Of a stretch of 64,000 nucleotides of DNA, positions 1-12,064 are shown piece by piece (positions within the stretch are counted from its first letter, which is position 1; each line of letters starts with the position of its first letter). The notes under the pieces are model-generated. The model made no database searches and was not told where the DNA came from. It worked only from the letters and a program-made list of their open reading frames with translations. The position numbers were made by a program, and so were the translations under genes. Source of the stretch: Lepas anatifera (lineage: Eukaryota > Arthropoda > Thecostraca > Lepadidae); NCBI GenBank assembly GCA_034440635.1, contig JAOTON010001929.1:1687001-1751000 (forward strand), in the 5' to 3' direction.

Positions 1-2430
1 TACATCAGATTGGTCGGATGCTTTCGGAAATTCTGGACCCACATACGCTTTGGTAGTATCTTGAATACGTTCTGCGAAACAAAAACGTATTTTATTAGAG
101 TTTCTTAATCTCTGGGGCATATAGAGGTAATTTGTTTTGCACATCTTGATAACTCACCGGAGTTTATATAAACGCCGAGCACTTGTCGGTGGCTTGCTGA
201 GCAATCTCTCTAATGAAAACTAAGCTGTTGGCGCGGCAACATAAGTGAGCCCTAGTCCCAACGCAAAAGACGACTTAACCCTCGCCCTAGTGGGTTTGTA
301 AGAAGCCGGTGACGAACGAAGAACGGCTTCTATTCTATTTGAGCACCTCTCAGGTTTTGTTTAATACGAAATAGTTGTGTTACGAAGCACCGCCATACTT
401 TGCACACTTTATTCTTGATCAATCACGAACATTTGCCAAACATTAAGTTTCGGTCATCTCAGGTCAAGTCGCCGGGCCAGGTCAAGTGGTCTCAAAAAAT
501 GTTTTAGCCCTATTCCTGTCAGGGGGAGGGGGTAGATTCTGCCCACCCCTGATGTTGTCCCGGGATACTCCCACAACAGCTCACGATAGGTTTTTCGAAA
601 TTCTCGAATTGTTCCAAAAAATATGATCTGGTAGGTTCCCTGAAAGTTTCGAGACAAATATTTTTATCAGGAATGGAGCTATGGCTCGGTTTTTAAAGAG
701 GATCTAATCGCAAACCAAGTATTATCATCCCCTGCGCGTTATTTGTATAGAAAATTAGCCCGTAAAAACCATTGAGAGGAGTTAGAATGTTGGAACGTCA
801 TAGATAAGTTGCCAGGTGATAGCTTTCATTTTCATATAATGTTCTGGCAGAGATGCTTCAAGCAGCTTAAAATGGGGGAGGGTTCAGATATAATTTGGGT
901 GTGATTTTTCTAAGTGAAACTGCTTGTGGGAATGCCGGGAGAACCCAAAAAATTATACCATACTCCCAGCCATATATCATATGATAAAATATACTATAGG
1001 CACACTCAGGTATTGCATTTGAGGGAGTTTCGCGCTTGTACAAGCGCATTTTATTGTACTAAGTGTAATGAATGGGAAAATCATCCAAGACTGAACAGAG
1101 TATAATTCATCAATAAACCGACCAAGGTGACAAGCTCATTTAGAATTCCTCCGGGTTTTGCATGAGCAGATAAAAGTTGGGTAATATGAAAACTGTGAAT
1201 AGCCGAGGGGCAAATGTACATACCTCTTAGATATTAAAATTACGCATCTGGCGCCACTATTTTAATTTCCTGTATCTGCCTCGGATGTTTTTTTTACATC
1301 ATTCCATTCATCTCTGTGTTAAACATGTCACGCTGTATCTGATGGCAGCAAATCTCTGTAGCAAAAGATTGGCAAAGCATTTATAATTCACCATATGGTT
1401 TTGGTTCTGGGTTCGCCATTGAATTTCGAACTTTCAGATAACTGAAGAATGTTACAACCTTGCATCAATTATCTTTCAATACGTACTAGTTCTGTAAAAA
1501 AATCATCAAAAAGAGCCAAGGGTTGTGGAAAATATAAAAATTCTTGGATCGATGTTTCTGGATGACGCGATACAAAATGATCAAAGGAAGAAAATAGCTT
1601 TGTATTTAAACCGAATACGTTTGAAAGCAATACGAACACACACCCGTTACAATACAAATGCCAACATTCCCTAAATGCCCATGTTTCATTTTCAAGGTAC
1701 GAGTATATCCGTATTTCCCTCACCCTCTTCCTGCCCTACCATCTACATAAGGCCTCACAGAGCTGAGATACACAAATAAGCACAATAAATACGCTTATTC
1801 ACCACTGTTTCTTCATTCGCTGACATACCACGCACGCAAATCATAAATAAATCGTCATAGTTTAGAGACAGATACAAATATCGGGAACGGAAACAAATGG
1901 TGGCTCCAATGCCCATATCCAGGTGGTGATGACAGGAATTTTTTTGCACCGGATTTAGGGTCTTCATATCAAACTTTTAGCGACATAATTCAGCTCAATC
2001 AGAATTCCACGAACATATCTTTCTTGAGAGATCTGTTGATAAAATAGATTTCCAATGTTTATGGTAAATTCTGAGAAAATTGTCCCATGCTTTCCCAGTT
2101 TCCTTTTTGTCAGTATTACGTTCCACCCGCCTCAATTGACATTCTTTCTTAGGCATGATAAACCGCTCGTTCTTCAGAGTCTTCTGTTGTTCTTGGTGGC
2201 GTCACAAAGTTGTTTAGTGTCGTCACAAGAGCGTCCGTCAGCTGTTGCAGCACGAGTTCCGGAGCAGAGTCCCGTCATTGTGTGGCCACTAGTCTTCATA
2301 ACCGCCCAGGAGAGAGGCAGACTGTAGAGAAAGAAAAGAACATCAGCCACAGGAACACAGCGTACAGTTACCTCCGATACATGAGCAGACACAGGACACT
2401 GTATTCACGTACCAAGAAGGGAACAAGAAA

Positions 2431-2508
2431 GGGAACGGACTTATCAACTCATGTAACCGGGAGTCTGCCTGCAAGACACCCGGGTACATCAGTTGATAGT
2501 CCGTTCCC
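2431..2508. repeat. Imperfect inverted repeat (hairpin)
   Basis: The left arm beginning GGGAACGGACTTATCAACTC is the near reverse complement of the right arm ending GATAGTCCGTTCCC. The arms are about 30 bases with a spacer of about 17 bases, with a few mismatches and a one-base indel. It lies within an open frame (2210..2644, plus) that has no recognisable domain. It may be a small foldback element; no flanking duplication was identified. Confidence 0.55.
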
Positions 2509-4882
2509 GCAATGGACACGTAAATATAGCTCACTGAAGCTGCTTATGTATTTGGAGTCATTGAGGGGCCCCGCATGGCGCCAGCTCCTGTTCACTAAAC
2601 ATTTACCGGCGTTTAATGACACAACAATTGCTGATACGTTCTAGGGTGTCATCGAAGTTGGTGCTTCTCAATTCGCCGAACATAAGTAGGTATTATATCA
2701 TGATGCTCATTTCAGCCCTTTATTGGAGCTACCAAATTTCCAGACCTGTTATGCTTTTGTTTTGAAACCAATGCGTTTCAAATACGAAACCAAGGAAACA
2801 AAATTTGCCGGACAATATTTAAGTCTTGGCTATTTCCTCTGCTTTATCTCTGAAGTACGGTCGGAACCACCACTCTGTACCTGTTGCGTAACATAACAAG
2901 GAACACATTTAAGCCTTATCATATTCTGGTGTGGAACCTTCCGGACGAGCATCGTCACCATTCTTAGAACCTACATCCAAATCTGGACCCACCACTTATA
3001 AACACCCAAGAACTTCCAGTAAAAACAGCTCTGACGATCAGCCACTCACCTCGCGACCCTGACCATATAGCTATAGGGGTATCCAGCCGCCTGTGCCCTG
3101 CTGTTTAACTTGCAGAGTTGATAGGGGCACAGGCATTGGGTTGAAGCAGAAGTCCCAACATGGCGGCCGCCAGCCCGGCTCCTCCTGATTGGAAGTCGTC
3201 TGAAACAGCCGGAGGCCATTTACTTTGACGAACAAAGATCATTTGTTATCCCAAGGTGAAAGAAATTTCTAGAAAAAATAAGAATATTTTTTCTCAAAAT
3301 TATACTTATTTTATTTATATCATATTATTATTAATCAACGTGTTGTGGAGACTAACTACAGTGGTAGGTAATGACTTTCTTCAACGAGCAGAGTTGGTAG
3401 ATTAGGCCCCAGATCGTAATACCATGCTATATTGTGGTACTCAATAAGCACCAGTCTTAGATTTGAATGAGTTGAATGGACTATGAGGCAGATATTCAAT
3501 CATCTATTTCCCAGGGGTACTCTCGCGCAGTGATGGCAAGATAGTTATTTTCTAGCCTCTGGCAACATAATTGTTATGTCAGCGTGCAAAGAAGAGCATT
3601 AAATGGCCAAAGAATTTCAGATTCCTTCCGATTTATATCAGAAGTTTCCTTTGCCGATCTGGGCTAATCCATTTGCAAACCATAATCATAAATCCAAATC
3701 TAGACAGTTTTAAACAAATAAGACTAAACCCGGAAAAGTAGGAATCCCAGTTTACATATGACTCCTGATCTGCTACAGTACTTCTTTGACCATGCAAGTT
3801 GGAATAAGGGGGGGGACAAGAGGACCTTGCAGTGCACTTTTTAACCAATAAATTTACCATTTTAGCCAAATTTGAAAGCAATCGGTAAAGCATATAACCA
3901 GCTACTTTGGATTTCCACATTTTGATGTCCCATATGTGACACAATGGTAAATTCCTCTGAAGCTACTTCAGCCATTTTTTCATCAGGTCAATACTGAGGT
4001 CACTAGTCACCAATATATAAACAAATTATATCTAACATAAATTTAAACTTCAAATTCTGTTTGACTGCTTGTGGTCCAACCAAAGATACTCTCATTGCTG
4101 CCGCTATTAATATTTTTGCAGATAAAGTCACTTGACCTGGCCTGCTGACCTGACCTGATATGACCTTGGCTTGAAATATTCAGGAAATGCGTGCAAAGGA
4201 TCAGGAAACAGGTATGCCACTGGTGCGGTGGCACCGCACTGCGCCGCTATCTGTAAATCTCGGAAAACTTTAAGAGAGGGTGGGGGAGGGGTATATGACC
4301 CCTACCAATATCAAGGATAGCGCATGAACCGAAATGATGTTATTTACCGGTTGCTGACTGTGGCAACCAGTTAAGAAATAAAATCCTGACATTTAGGCTT
4401 CACTTCCCGTCGGTGCGTTAGCCCTAGACCGTTCATCTATTTCTGGGAACATACGTGCTCGGACGAAGGACGAGCGTTGGAGAAAAAACACACAATGTGC
4501 GTGCTCGCATCCTCGACATGCTAGCTAGCAGAGTCCGTTCAAAAATGACCATTAGTGAGCTTACTCAGACTGAAGTGCAGCTAAAGGATCACACAGGAAG
4601 CCGAAATCACTGAGAGTGCGCCGCCCAGCTTGGTTAAAGAGCCTAGAACTCAGACTACAGAGCTGTTGTGTCCCGTCGGGTTTACGAGACTGCTGTTCCA
4701 GAGCTCTCGTGATGTGACATTTTTAGAAGCATTGCGAAAATCATACTAAAGTTACTCTTTTAGTGTCTTGGCAAACCTAAGAATCACAGCGATACCACGT
4801 CATGCAGGGTTCGCTATGTTTTCATACCTAATTCAATGACGGGGTTGTGTATTATTGTTAACAGGCGGGGAATGCTTAGCAG

Positions 4883-4950
4883 GATCATTGGTTGGTTATT
4901 TGGGTTTAGTGGGCGCACCAACCTGGTGAGGCCATATAGCGCCCGTTAGC
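4883..4950. repeat. Dispersed repeat copy (partner near 33785..33862)
   Basis: The stretch containing TTATTTGGGTTTAGTGGGCG followed by CACCAACCTGGTGAGGCCAT and ATAGCGCCC reappears in reverse orientation near 33785..33862 with a handful of differences. This indicates an interspersed repeat. No termini or coding capacity are recognisable. Confidence 0.5.
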
Positions 4951-5734
4951 ACGATCATTATGCATAGGAAGACTTTGTTCTGAATTAAAATAATATGTCA
5001 CTATTTCATGATTTTCTGGTTTAAATATGGAAATACGCCACATTAATATAAAAAGGACCTTCCGATAACTTAACATCAGCCGCGACTGTGTTTGAGCATG
5101 AATTTATTGCCGAACAACGCTTGATCTTTCATAAAAACTAGATCGAAATTATACAGAGGGACAGAGAGAATATATGTTTCTTTTTCTTTTAATAGTAGTA
5201 AGGGTCGTTTAATAAAGGACTTGTACCTCAAACGCTGTCATAGCTGATAAAGTCCGCTATCAAGGGCTATTGTCTTCTTATATTTTGAATGGGTGGCATA
5301 TTTGCAGCTTTATCGATAGAAACGAAAAACAATGACATTTAATAGAACTTTAAAGCTTCACCTGTCTTGTCATTGCATGATATATTATATGTTGATTGAT
5401 TATTTGGGCTGAATGGAGTGGCAGCCTGTGGTGAAATAGGCAACAGTAATCCTCGTATATTTTACCATTTTAGCACTAAGCGTTTCGATTTAGATTAGCT
5501 GTTTCACAATTTCACAATCAGGCCAAATTATCCAGCCATACAGTGACTTTTTATCCAGAGTCCGGCTGATTATTTTTTATTAACCCACCAGAGCCATACG
5601 ACTTGTTCTAAGAGATTGGGATTGAGGTGAGGAGGGAAACAGTTCATTTCTAACACATGTGCAATAGTTTTGCCGAATAATAATAGGAGCAATGCATCTA
5701 TGTTTTACGAACTATAAACACGTCAGTGTGACAA

Positions 5735-5983
5735 GTAATGCAATTTAGTAGTTAGAAATGTTTTGGATATTAGTCTCGTTATTTGATGAAAGTTTAAACT
5801 TCCGAATATTTCGAGTTTATTGATAGCTCTTTTTCAACGGAAAAAGAGCTATCAATAAACTCGAAATATTCGGAAGTTTAAACTTTTCATCAAATAACCC
5901 AGACTAATATCCCGAAAACATTTCTAACTACTTGACAACAGTTTCTGGGAAAAATATGACTCTTAAAACGTAATGCAATTTAG
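5735..5983. repeat. Near-perfect palindrome with 4-base loop, flanked by 14-bp direct repeats
   Basis: Arms 5747..5835 and 5840..5931 are reverse complements over almost 90 bases, with only a few indels and substitutions, around a four-base loop AACG. The central stem is GCTCTTTTTC/GAAAAAGAGC. Outside the arms, GTAATGCAATTTAG occurs at 5735..5748 and again at 5970..5983 in direct orientation. The structure could be a foldback element with a duplicated target or a recent hairpin-type inverted duplication. It lies about 80 bases beyond the stop codon that a read-through of the second exon of the neighbouring minus-strand gene would use. Confidence 0.85.
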
Positions 5984-6125
5984 GTAGCGTAAAATATTTA
6001 CGATTCCAAGATATCTGATTCGAGAGGTAGGACAATTCAAGGACAGAGGAAATCCGATTTTTTCTAGAATGTAGCGAACTTTTGGAAAAGGCTTTTTCGT
6101 AGCATTAGATCCAGCCTGCACGTAC

Positions 6126-7775
6126 CGGCGGCCAGAGGCGCCTGGGCAGACCTCCCTCCACCCGCAGCAGCTATGGCCTGGGCGACCGCAAAGGCCACGA
6201 GAGCGCCGAGGGCGGCAAAGCCAGCCAGAGCGCCGGCGATGCCGGGAAAACACTCACAGCTGGACCCGCCGTACCCTGCCAAGGTCAAGAAACTGGTCAG
6301 GTGGCGCGGTTAACGCCACTGTGTTAGTTCTGAGGTCATTTTATAGCACAGCACGAACAAACATATTTATTAGAGAACGAGAGTGGGAGAGAGTGAGAGA
6401 GAGAGAGAGAGACTGAGAAAATTCTTAATGAATTTTAGTCATTATACAATTATTGGTCATTTGCTCCTTGGATAACTAAAACAGTAACTAAAACAGTAAC
6501 ACTGAAACGCAGAAAAGCGTTGTCTTAAAATCATAACAATTGTATTTTCATATTTCTCTCTGTCCTATCCATATATCTCTATTATATTAATGTCGTGATC
6601 TTAAGCTTTCCATATCTGCAAAACCCTAATAAATAACCCCTCGCGCAGCGTTTACACTCACCTCCGTCACGGCTCGTCGCGCCCTGTCTCTTCTCTAACC
6701 GAGTGATGACGTCACAGGTCCTGCTGACAGCCGTCATGGCGAAACTGTCAGTCGGCGTTGGCAGCATGTCCCTCATCATGCTGGACAGGCGTCCTGGCAA
6801 AAGTCCCGCCACCCAGCTGCCGCCCATCCGTCCGCCGCCACCGGCCAGTTGCGTAACTAGAAACACGCCGACCGCCGCTAGGGCGGCGCCACCGGCGAGC
6901 AGACCGATCAGGTCATAGCCGGTGCAGTCGCAGCTGGAGCTGTAGCCTCCAGAGGAGTGGCCGTAGCCGCCGCCTCCGTAACCGCCGTGACCACCATCGG
7001 CGGAAGCCATGAGGTCCAGCAGACCCGCGGGGGATCGACGGGCACGGGGACTGCCAGACGGCTGAGACGGGCCCTTACTGATACTTTCCTCGTCCTGGTA
7101 ATGTTTCTTAGATGATTCTTGTTTAATTCTGGAGAAGGAGGCATCGCCTGGCCCTTCTGACTTTGAGTTGATGGCCGTCTTTTGCGCAAAATCATTATCA
7201 AAGCTGTTCTGGGACGTCGACTTTGGCAGTTTTGCTTGGCTCTCCTCGAGATTTGAAGCCCTCCGCACTTGCTCTCTAGGCATCGTATTGGGGCTTTTTG
7301 TAGATGAGACAGGGAGTGCTTCAAATCGTTTCTCAATAGGTGGTACAGGAATCGGGATAGGACTCGGTAGCGTGAAAACAACGGGGTCAGAAACACTTTC
7401 CTGGGATGGAGAGGGGGCTGATATTTGGCTCTGGGGTATGTGCGCTGCTCTAGTGTCAAATAAGTGTGCGGCCTCTGTGGAATTATGTTTTGAAGCCTGC
7501 GAAACATCGGTGATTTTGATTAGATTGTTCAAGTTCTCATCTGTTACTGTCTCTCGGTTTACTACAGAGAAGTGGCCCTTTGCAGGAGGAAAGCTTAAAG
7601 TTTCCATACCCCGATCATTTCTCCTTCCCAAGCCAGGGTATATAATCTTGTCGTCACGGAAGACGCTTGATCGATAATCCTTCTCATTCAGCAAGAACAT
7701 ATTCTGAAGACATACCACTCCCTGGAACAATCTTGCCGCCAGTAACAGAGTTGGGTAAAGCATGTGGGTAGCCAT
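6126..7775 (-). CDS. Glycine-rich secretory-pathway membrane protein with two CxC/hydrophobic modules (spliced, 3' end uncertain)
   Basis: Not assigned to a known family. Exon 1 (7775..6662) encodes 371 residues plus one base: a signal peptide (about residues 5-22), a long polar Ser/Pro-rich region, a furin-like RARR (244-247), a Gly/Tyr-rich stretch (260-280), then C282-D-C284, a hydrophobic segment (about 288-310) and AGGGGR. It ends at GACGGAG|GTGAGT. Exon 2 (6275..6126) follows TTGACCTTGGCAG| and restores the frame by completing a Gly codon. It encodes GYGGSSCECF, another hydrophobic segment and AAAGGGR, which mirrors the exon-1 module. Exon 2 is 150 nt and phase 1-1, and a second donor (GCCG|GTACGT) follows, so more exons may lie at lower coordinates; alternatively exon 2 reads on to a stop at 6064. 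Start ATG at 7773..7775 is chosen because the signal peptide follows directly; an ATG four codons later is possible. Reading through the intron from exon 1 would give a 397-residue protein. Probably a type I or multi-pass membrane protein; function unknown. Confidence 0.72.
6276..6661 (-). other. Intron between the two CxC-module exons
   Basis: On the minus strand this begins GTGAGTGTAAAC (donor, 6661 downward) and ends TTGACCTTGGCAG (acceptor at 6276). Both flanking exons are split after the first base of a Gly codon, so the junction is in phase. The intron carries a (GA)n microsatellite at about 6378..6416. Confidence 0.75.
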
Positions 7776-7917
7776 AATTTCTTCGGCAGGCAGTAGATGT
7801 TTATAAAACTGTCCACTCAGTTATAGGGACTTGTAGTGGAGAACTGTCTTGGCGTGGTTCCTAATGCTGACCAATGCTCAGTCCCAGGACCAAGCTGATC
7901 TCTTCTTACCTTTATCT

Positions 7918-8118
7918 TCAAAACGAAGACTTCTTCAGTTCACTTCGAGAGGGTATCTCGGCTGCTTCCAATCTGCGGATCTCAGTAAGCTCCTTCCACT
8001 CTGCCCGAAGAAAAACTGAAGTCATCTTCTCCTTGACTAGCTTCAACCGCAGGCCGTACATTCTCTGACACAACACCATTTCTTGACCCTCTTCTTCGAC
8101 TGGTACCCACTCTGACAT
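7918..8118 (-). CDS. Possible small or exonic reading frame, 66 codons
   Basis: This minus-strand frame encodes a charged, helix-prone peptide (begins MSEWVPVEEEGQEMV, ends SRSELKKSSF) with the look of real coding sequence, and it lies about 140 bases upstream of the start of the membrane-protein gene on the same strand. TTTCTATGTCAG| just inside the ATG resembles a splice acceptor, and GATAAAG|GTAAGA just after the stop resembles a strong donor. It could therefore be an exon of an upstream gene, a 5' leader exon with an upstream ORF of the next gene, or chance. No family is recognised. Confidence 0.3.
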   Translation of the reverse strand: MSEWVPVEEEGQEMVLCQRMYGLRLKLVKEKMTSVFLRAEWKELTEIRRLEAAEIPSRSELKKSSF

Positions 8119-9718
8119 AGAAATCGATCTCCGTCATATGTCGTGCAGAAAATGCGCTGGGTTGTGATAAGGTACAAATAACTCAGACTGTAAAACCTGT
8201 GGCGAAGCATATTGGTACCTATTCGATATCACACATGAAAATGCATTCGATGTCATGTTTATCTTGAACAATTATCCAGTTACTACAAAAAACAATGCCG
8301 TTGCCCATCCAGTCACTTGTCGCCTCTGTTGGCCGTTTTCTGCGGATCGTCGGCGTGTTTCGTCGGTCACGACAGTCCCGCTAGCAGGCCGTTCTCGTCC
8401 TTTAGTGCGTAACGCTCTGTCGACCTGGGTCGCACCAGCCCGTGCGCGCAGCCGCACCACGGACTGAACGGCGTGACGTCATGGGTCATAGGTCTGCGGC
8501 GATGGGTGAGAGAATGCAGCACCCGGCGCTGAGGTGACTGGCAACTCTCCGGCGCGGAGGTATGTACACGCGATGTCCTCGTGAAGCACGCGCTTCTTGA
8601 GCGGTTTGCTGCTCTAAAAAGTAACGTTTGTGTCGGTAATAAAAATTCAGATGAGCCTGTCCCACCTACAGATGTTTCCAGAAATTGTGCGGACTGGTTG
8701 CGAGAAGTTCTGAAAGTTGCTGAAGTGCTGAGGGCCATCGTTTGCTATATAAAGCTTTTGAAAGAGGTTACATGATGAGCTTCGTTACATATTGTCTTAT
8801 ATCAGTAGACAGGCTTATACAGTAAAAAGTAAAAAAATGACAGTAAAAAGTAAAAAAGTATCGCATTTTGTTTTCGTCTCAGTGCGACACCTAGCAGTCT
8901 TTAAAACATTGTAAAATTATTTACCCAGGCCCGGTACAGAATGTGATTGTTAAGCCGCTTAGGTACACCATACACCAAAGTTAATTATGCATTCAATATT
9001 GACTGAGTTGAGTCATTGTATAACTTTATTCTCCTCAGGACAGGAGTGGGGAAGTTGGTTCGAACTTGAAACCCGCCACGAACTGATTTGTGTTAAGGGC
9101 ACAAATTGCAATTAGCGGATCATTTTTGAATGTGCTTTTTACACTTTTTATTTCATTACAGTATTTTTACCGATAACATTCCGCAGATTCTGCGATTGAT
9201 TGATTGATTAAGATCAATGCACCCAACTTTAAACATCCTAAGCAAGTTGCGACAAGTTCAAACAAGTCACACGACTAACGCCAGAGAAATACTGTTAGTA
9301 GATCCAGATCCTGCGCATTACATCAGGCATACCACATACAAACCACCTGTTTGTCTTCGGAAGGTATAGTTTACAGGCCCAGCAGCAAGTATATATGAAG
9401 ACAACATAATTCTGATATCACCGATCATCATTTCCTGTGGTAAGTAAACAGTCATGGAAACGTCACCAGACCAGATTTCTGAGACTCGTATTTGTCCTAG
9501 TGGCACTATTGCATGACTGCAGAGCATGACATGGCACTTATGCATCTATCACAGTGGCGGACCCAAGGAGGAGGGGGGCTAAGGGGGCTTAAGCCATCCC
9601 CGAAATGTCCGAGCCCATACAGTTAATACATAATCGAGGGTCTGCCCGAGGTACTGGCGGATGAGGCTCGAACCGCCCAGCCCATCCCCTGAGATGAATT
9701 CCTGAATCTGCAACTGAT

Positions 9719-9721
<3 letters not shown>
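8119..9721. other. Unassigned intergenic DNA
   Basis: A moderately GC-rich patch at 8330-8560 has open frames on both strands but no domain. A 23-base unit (cagtaaaaagtaaaaaa...) occurs twice at about 8820..8860, and (GATT)n occurs at about 9195. I see no gene. Confidence 0.45.

Positions 9722-9785
<64 letters not shown>
9722..9785. repeat. (TA)n microsatellite
   Basis: An uninterrupted TA dinucleotide run of about 30 copies, seen directly. Confidence 0.97.
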
Positions 9786-9789
<4 letters not shown>

Positions 9790-10345
9790 TTATAGCCACA
9801 CTCCGATATCATCCACTGTACTTCGGAATTTTCAGTCAGAGTTTGCAACCCTCATTTACCATCACCATGTCAGATGGTAATGCATGTGAAACGAGCACAA
9901 CAATAAATGACGATAAGAATAAAAGAACAAAACAAACTACATATTTGTGGGATCTAAATCTTCGGTGCTAGACTTCTACTTTTACAGCTGGAGTTTTCTT
10001 TTAACCCTATTCATGTCAGACTCCTGGCTACACCTAGCCCTGTCACGGACTGGGGGGTGGATTCCCCACGATCTTATTATCTACCTATCCGATTAAAAAA
10101 TATATAATGGTATCGATTTTCATTACGCGAAGTCCATTTAAAAAAACCGAAATTTTACCAATTGTAAGCAGGGGCGTGTCATGTATACATTCGTTTGCCC
10201 TTTATTAGATTCTCCATAACTCTTAGCCCTGTTGTTTCATTTTGACAATATAAACACGTATTAACAGAGAATCGCGGAAAAATTGTCAAATATTTCAGTT
10301 ATGTGAATATCAAAATTCAAAGACGAAAATACATGGTGAAATGGG

Positions 10346-10346
<1 letters not shown>
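9786..10346. other. Intergenic DNA with possible TTAA-element start
   Basis: TTTTAACCCTATTCATGTCA near 10000 followed by GGGGGGTGGATTCCCC resembles the ends of TTAA-flanked elements elsewhere in the window (compare 505-545 and 10615-10650). No gene is visible. Confidence 0.35.

Positions 10347-10423
<77 letters not shown>
10347..10423. repeat. (TA)n microsatellite
   Basis: A run of about 38 TA copies, seen directly. It produces spurious Tyr-Ile repeat frames. Confidence 0.97.
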
Positions 10424-10428
<5 letters not shown>

Positions 10429-11442
10429 TATTACATCTGTGTGACGCCTTTCAGGTCAGGTAGAGAAAATGACATCACGTACAAAAACATCAAAAACAGA
10501 TGAAGAAAATGAAAACGTTGGACCAGGATGCATATTGCCAATGCCTAAAGGTCATATACATACATACACATGCTCCTCGGTTTTTAATGTTTTTGCATTG
10601 CCCAGCCTTTATCCACCCATGTCAATCCCGGGGGGAGGGGGATTCTGGATGATCTTGCAACCATGATCCAACCATGAATGCATTTGCTGTATTTGGTCTT
10701 AGGTGCTTGTCCCATTCATAGCACTTAGTATAGTAAAATACTCTTGCACATACCTGAAACCCTATCAATTACAACACCTGAGCACCCCTATGACATTTTG
10801 GTATCATATGATATAGGGTTTCGAGCAGTGGTAGATACAAAGGCGAGCTGGGTGGGGGGGCTCAAGTACGCTCCTCCCAAAGGTATGAACACCTATAGCT
10901 AACACCCGCTCCGGTGGGGGTGGTGAACCTTTCGATCTCGGCCCTTGTGGATGAAAAAGAGCCGTTGGTGCTTATATAAATTTATGAGAATTATATTTGT
11001 CCTTTTTTGGTATATTGAGTCTGACGATAAGTGGGTTTTGTTTGGTCTGGTGTGTTCTTCATTTTATAGGCCCCATTCGCTTCCTCTCGTCAAAGCAAAT
11101 CGAATGGAGAGGTCATGATCCGTACGTGATCCTAAGTCATAAATATAAAAGACTGACCGCTGGGCCTCACTATATGATACGAGTTTCAATTGGATAGATT
11201 CACTCTTTTCTTACCTCTGTTATCTTAAACTTTTTAAAAGTGAGGTCATTTGACCTCCACTGGTGACCCCACCGGAGATAACCCAACTTTAAAAGTTCAG
11301 AAAAAGTTTCAGAATTGATCAAGGATAAGGTGGACCAAATACGGCTGCGCTTTGTGACACCGCTTTTTTTGTACCACCGAAAAAACCCGAGGTGGCAATT
11401 TGGAAGTGTCCTTTTACGGGCGCAGTGGAGAGCGGCCTAGCA
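10424..11442. other. Intergenic DNA, likely decayed element
   Basis: It contains GAGGTCATTTGACCTCC near 11244 and a CCACCGAAAAAACCCGAGGTGG palindrome near 11372, features shared with the TTAA elements described below. Clear termini are missing. No gene is visible. Confidence 0.4.
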
Positions 11443-12064
11443 TTAACGTCCAGTGCGGAGGGTGTCCCACCATGCCTCCCCCCCCCAGACGAGGGGTTAG
11501 AGAAGCACCCGTAGTTTAATTGACCTAGACCAATCTCTTCCAGGGCAAAAGAGACCGCAAACGGCAAATCTGGACCGTACTGGAGGAAGCTTATCAGAAA
11601 ATGTTGTTTAAATAAGCGGCGAGTACTCTGGAACCGTAGTAAGATCATAGAGAAAAGTGCACTATTCGGTGAAATTTTGGTGTACAAGGTCACTCAGGAT
11701 CACTGGAAAATGAGGTTCCAATAATATATATTTGCTAAAATATAAGCTACAACTAACACTAAAGCAAACATGGAGCTGGCAATTAGGGCTTGAATTTAAA
11801 ACATCACCTTTTTAGTTATAGCCATTTTTTCATCTTGACCCATTACCTCAACATTGAAATTGCATAATCTTAACTTTGACGTCATATTATAATACAAGCC
11901 ATATCGGGTGACGTCATCTGGCTGTAAGCACTGGACTCAACGTCCTAGAAAATGCTGGTGTGACCTAGAAACCCAGCAAAGGATTTACGGCTGCCAAAGG
12001 TTTTTCGGTCGCACCGGAAGAATAGACGAGGGACTTCAGACTCCATCCACTACGCGCGTCAACT
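11443..12064. mobile_element. Probable TTAA-flanked element (degenerate)
   Basis: The left end TTAACGTCCAGTGCGGAGGG is similar in inverted orientation to the right end ...CTCCATCCACTACGCGCGTCAA, where the terminal TTAA has mutated to TCAA. The interior has no transposase frame. The boundaries are less secure than those of the intact copies at 21.6 and 25.5 kb. Confidence 0.4.

Larger units (their letters stand above)
1..5730. other. Unassigned intergenic DNA
   Basis: No convincing coding exon is visible here. The open frames are short, lack recognisable domains and overlap on both strands. A TTAA followed by a C-rich stretch near 275 and a similar one near 505 resemble the ends of the TTAA-flanked elements found elsewhere in the window, and 4100-4330 contains gacctgacctgatatgacct and a GGGTGGGGGAGGGG run of the same kind. 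These look like decayed element debris. The remainder is AT-rich sequence in which I see nothing. Confidence 0.5.

Noticed and set aside
2210..2644. 144-codon plus-strand frame
   Set aside because: No signal, domain or codon pattern, opposed by other open frames, and it includes a hairpin repeat.
3160..3234. Short frame starting ATGGCGGCCGCCAGCCC
   Set aside because: Good-looking start context but it stops after 22 codons with no splice donor in a useful position.
6908..7507. 199-codon minus-strand frame and the plus-strand frame 7168..7677
   Set aside because: Alternative frames of exon 1 of the membrane-protein gene. Only the 7775 frame has a signal peptide, the module and matching splice sites.
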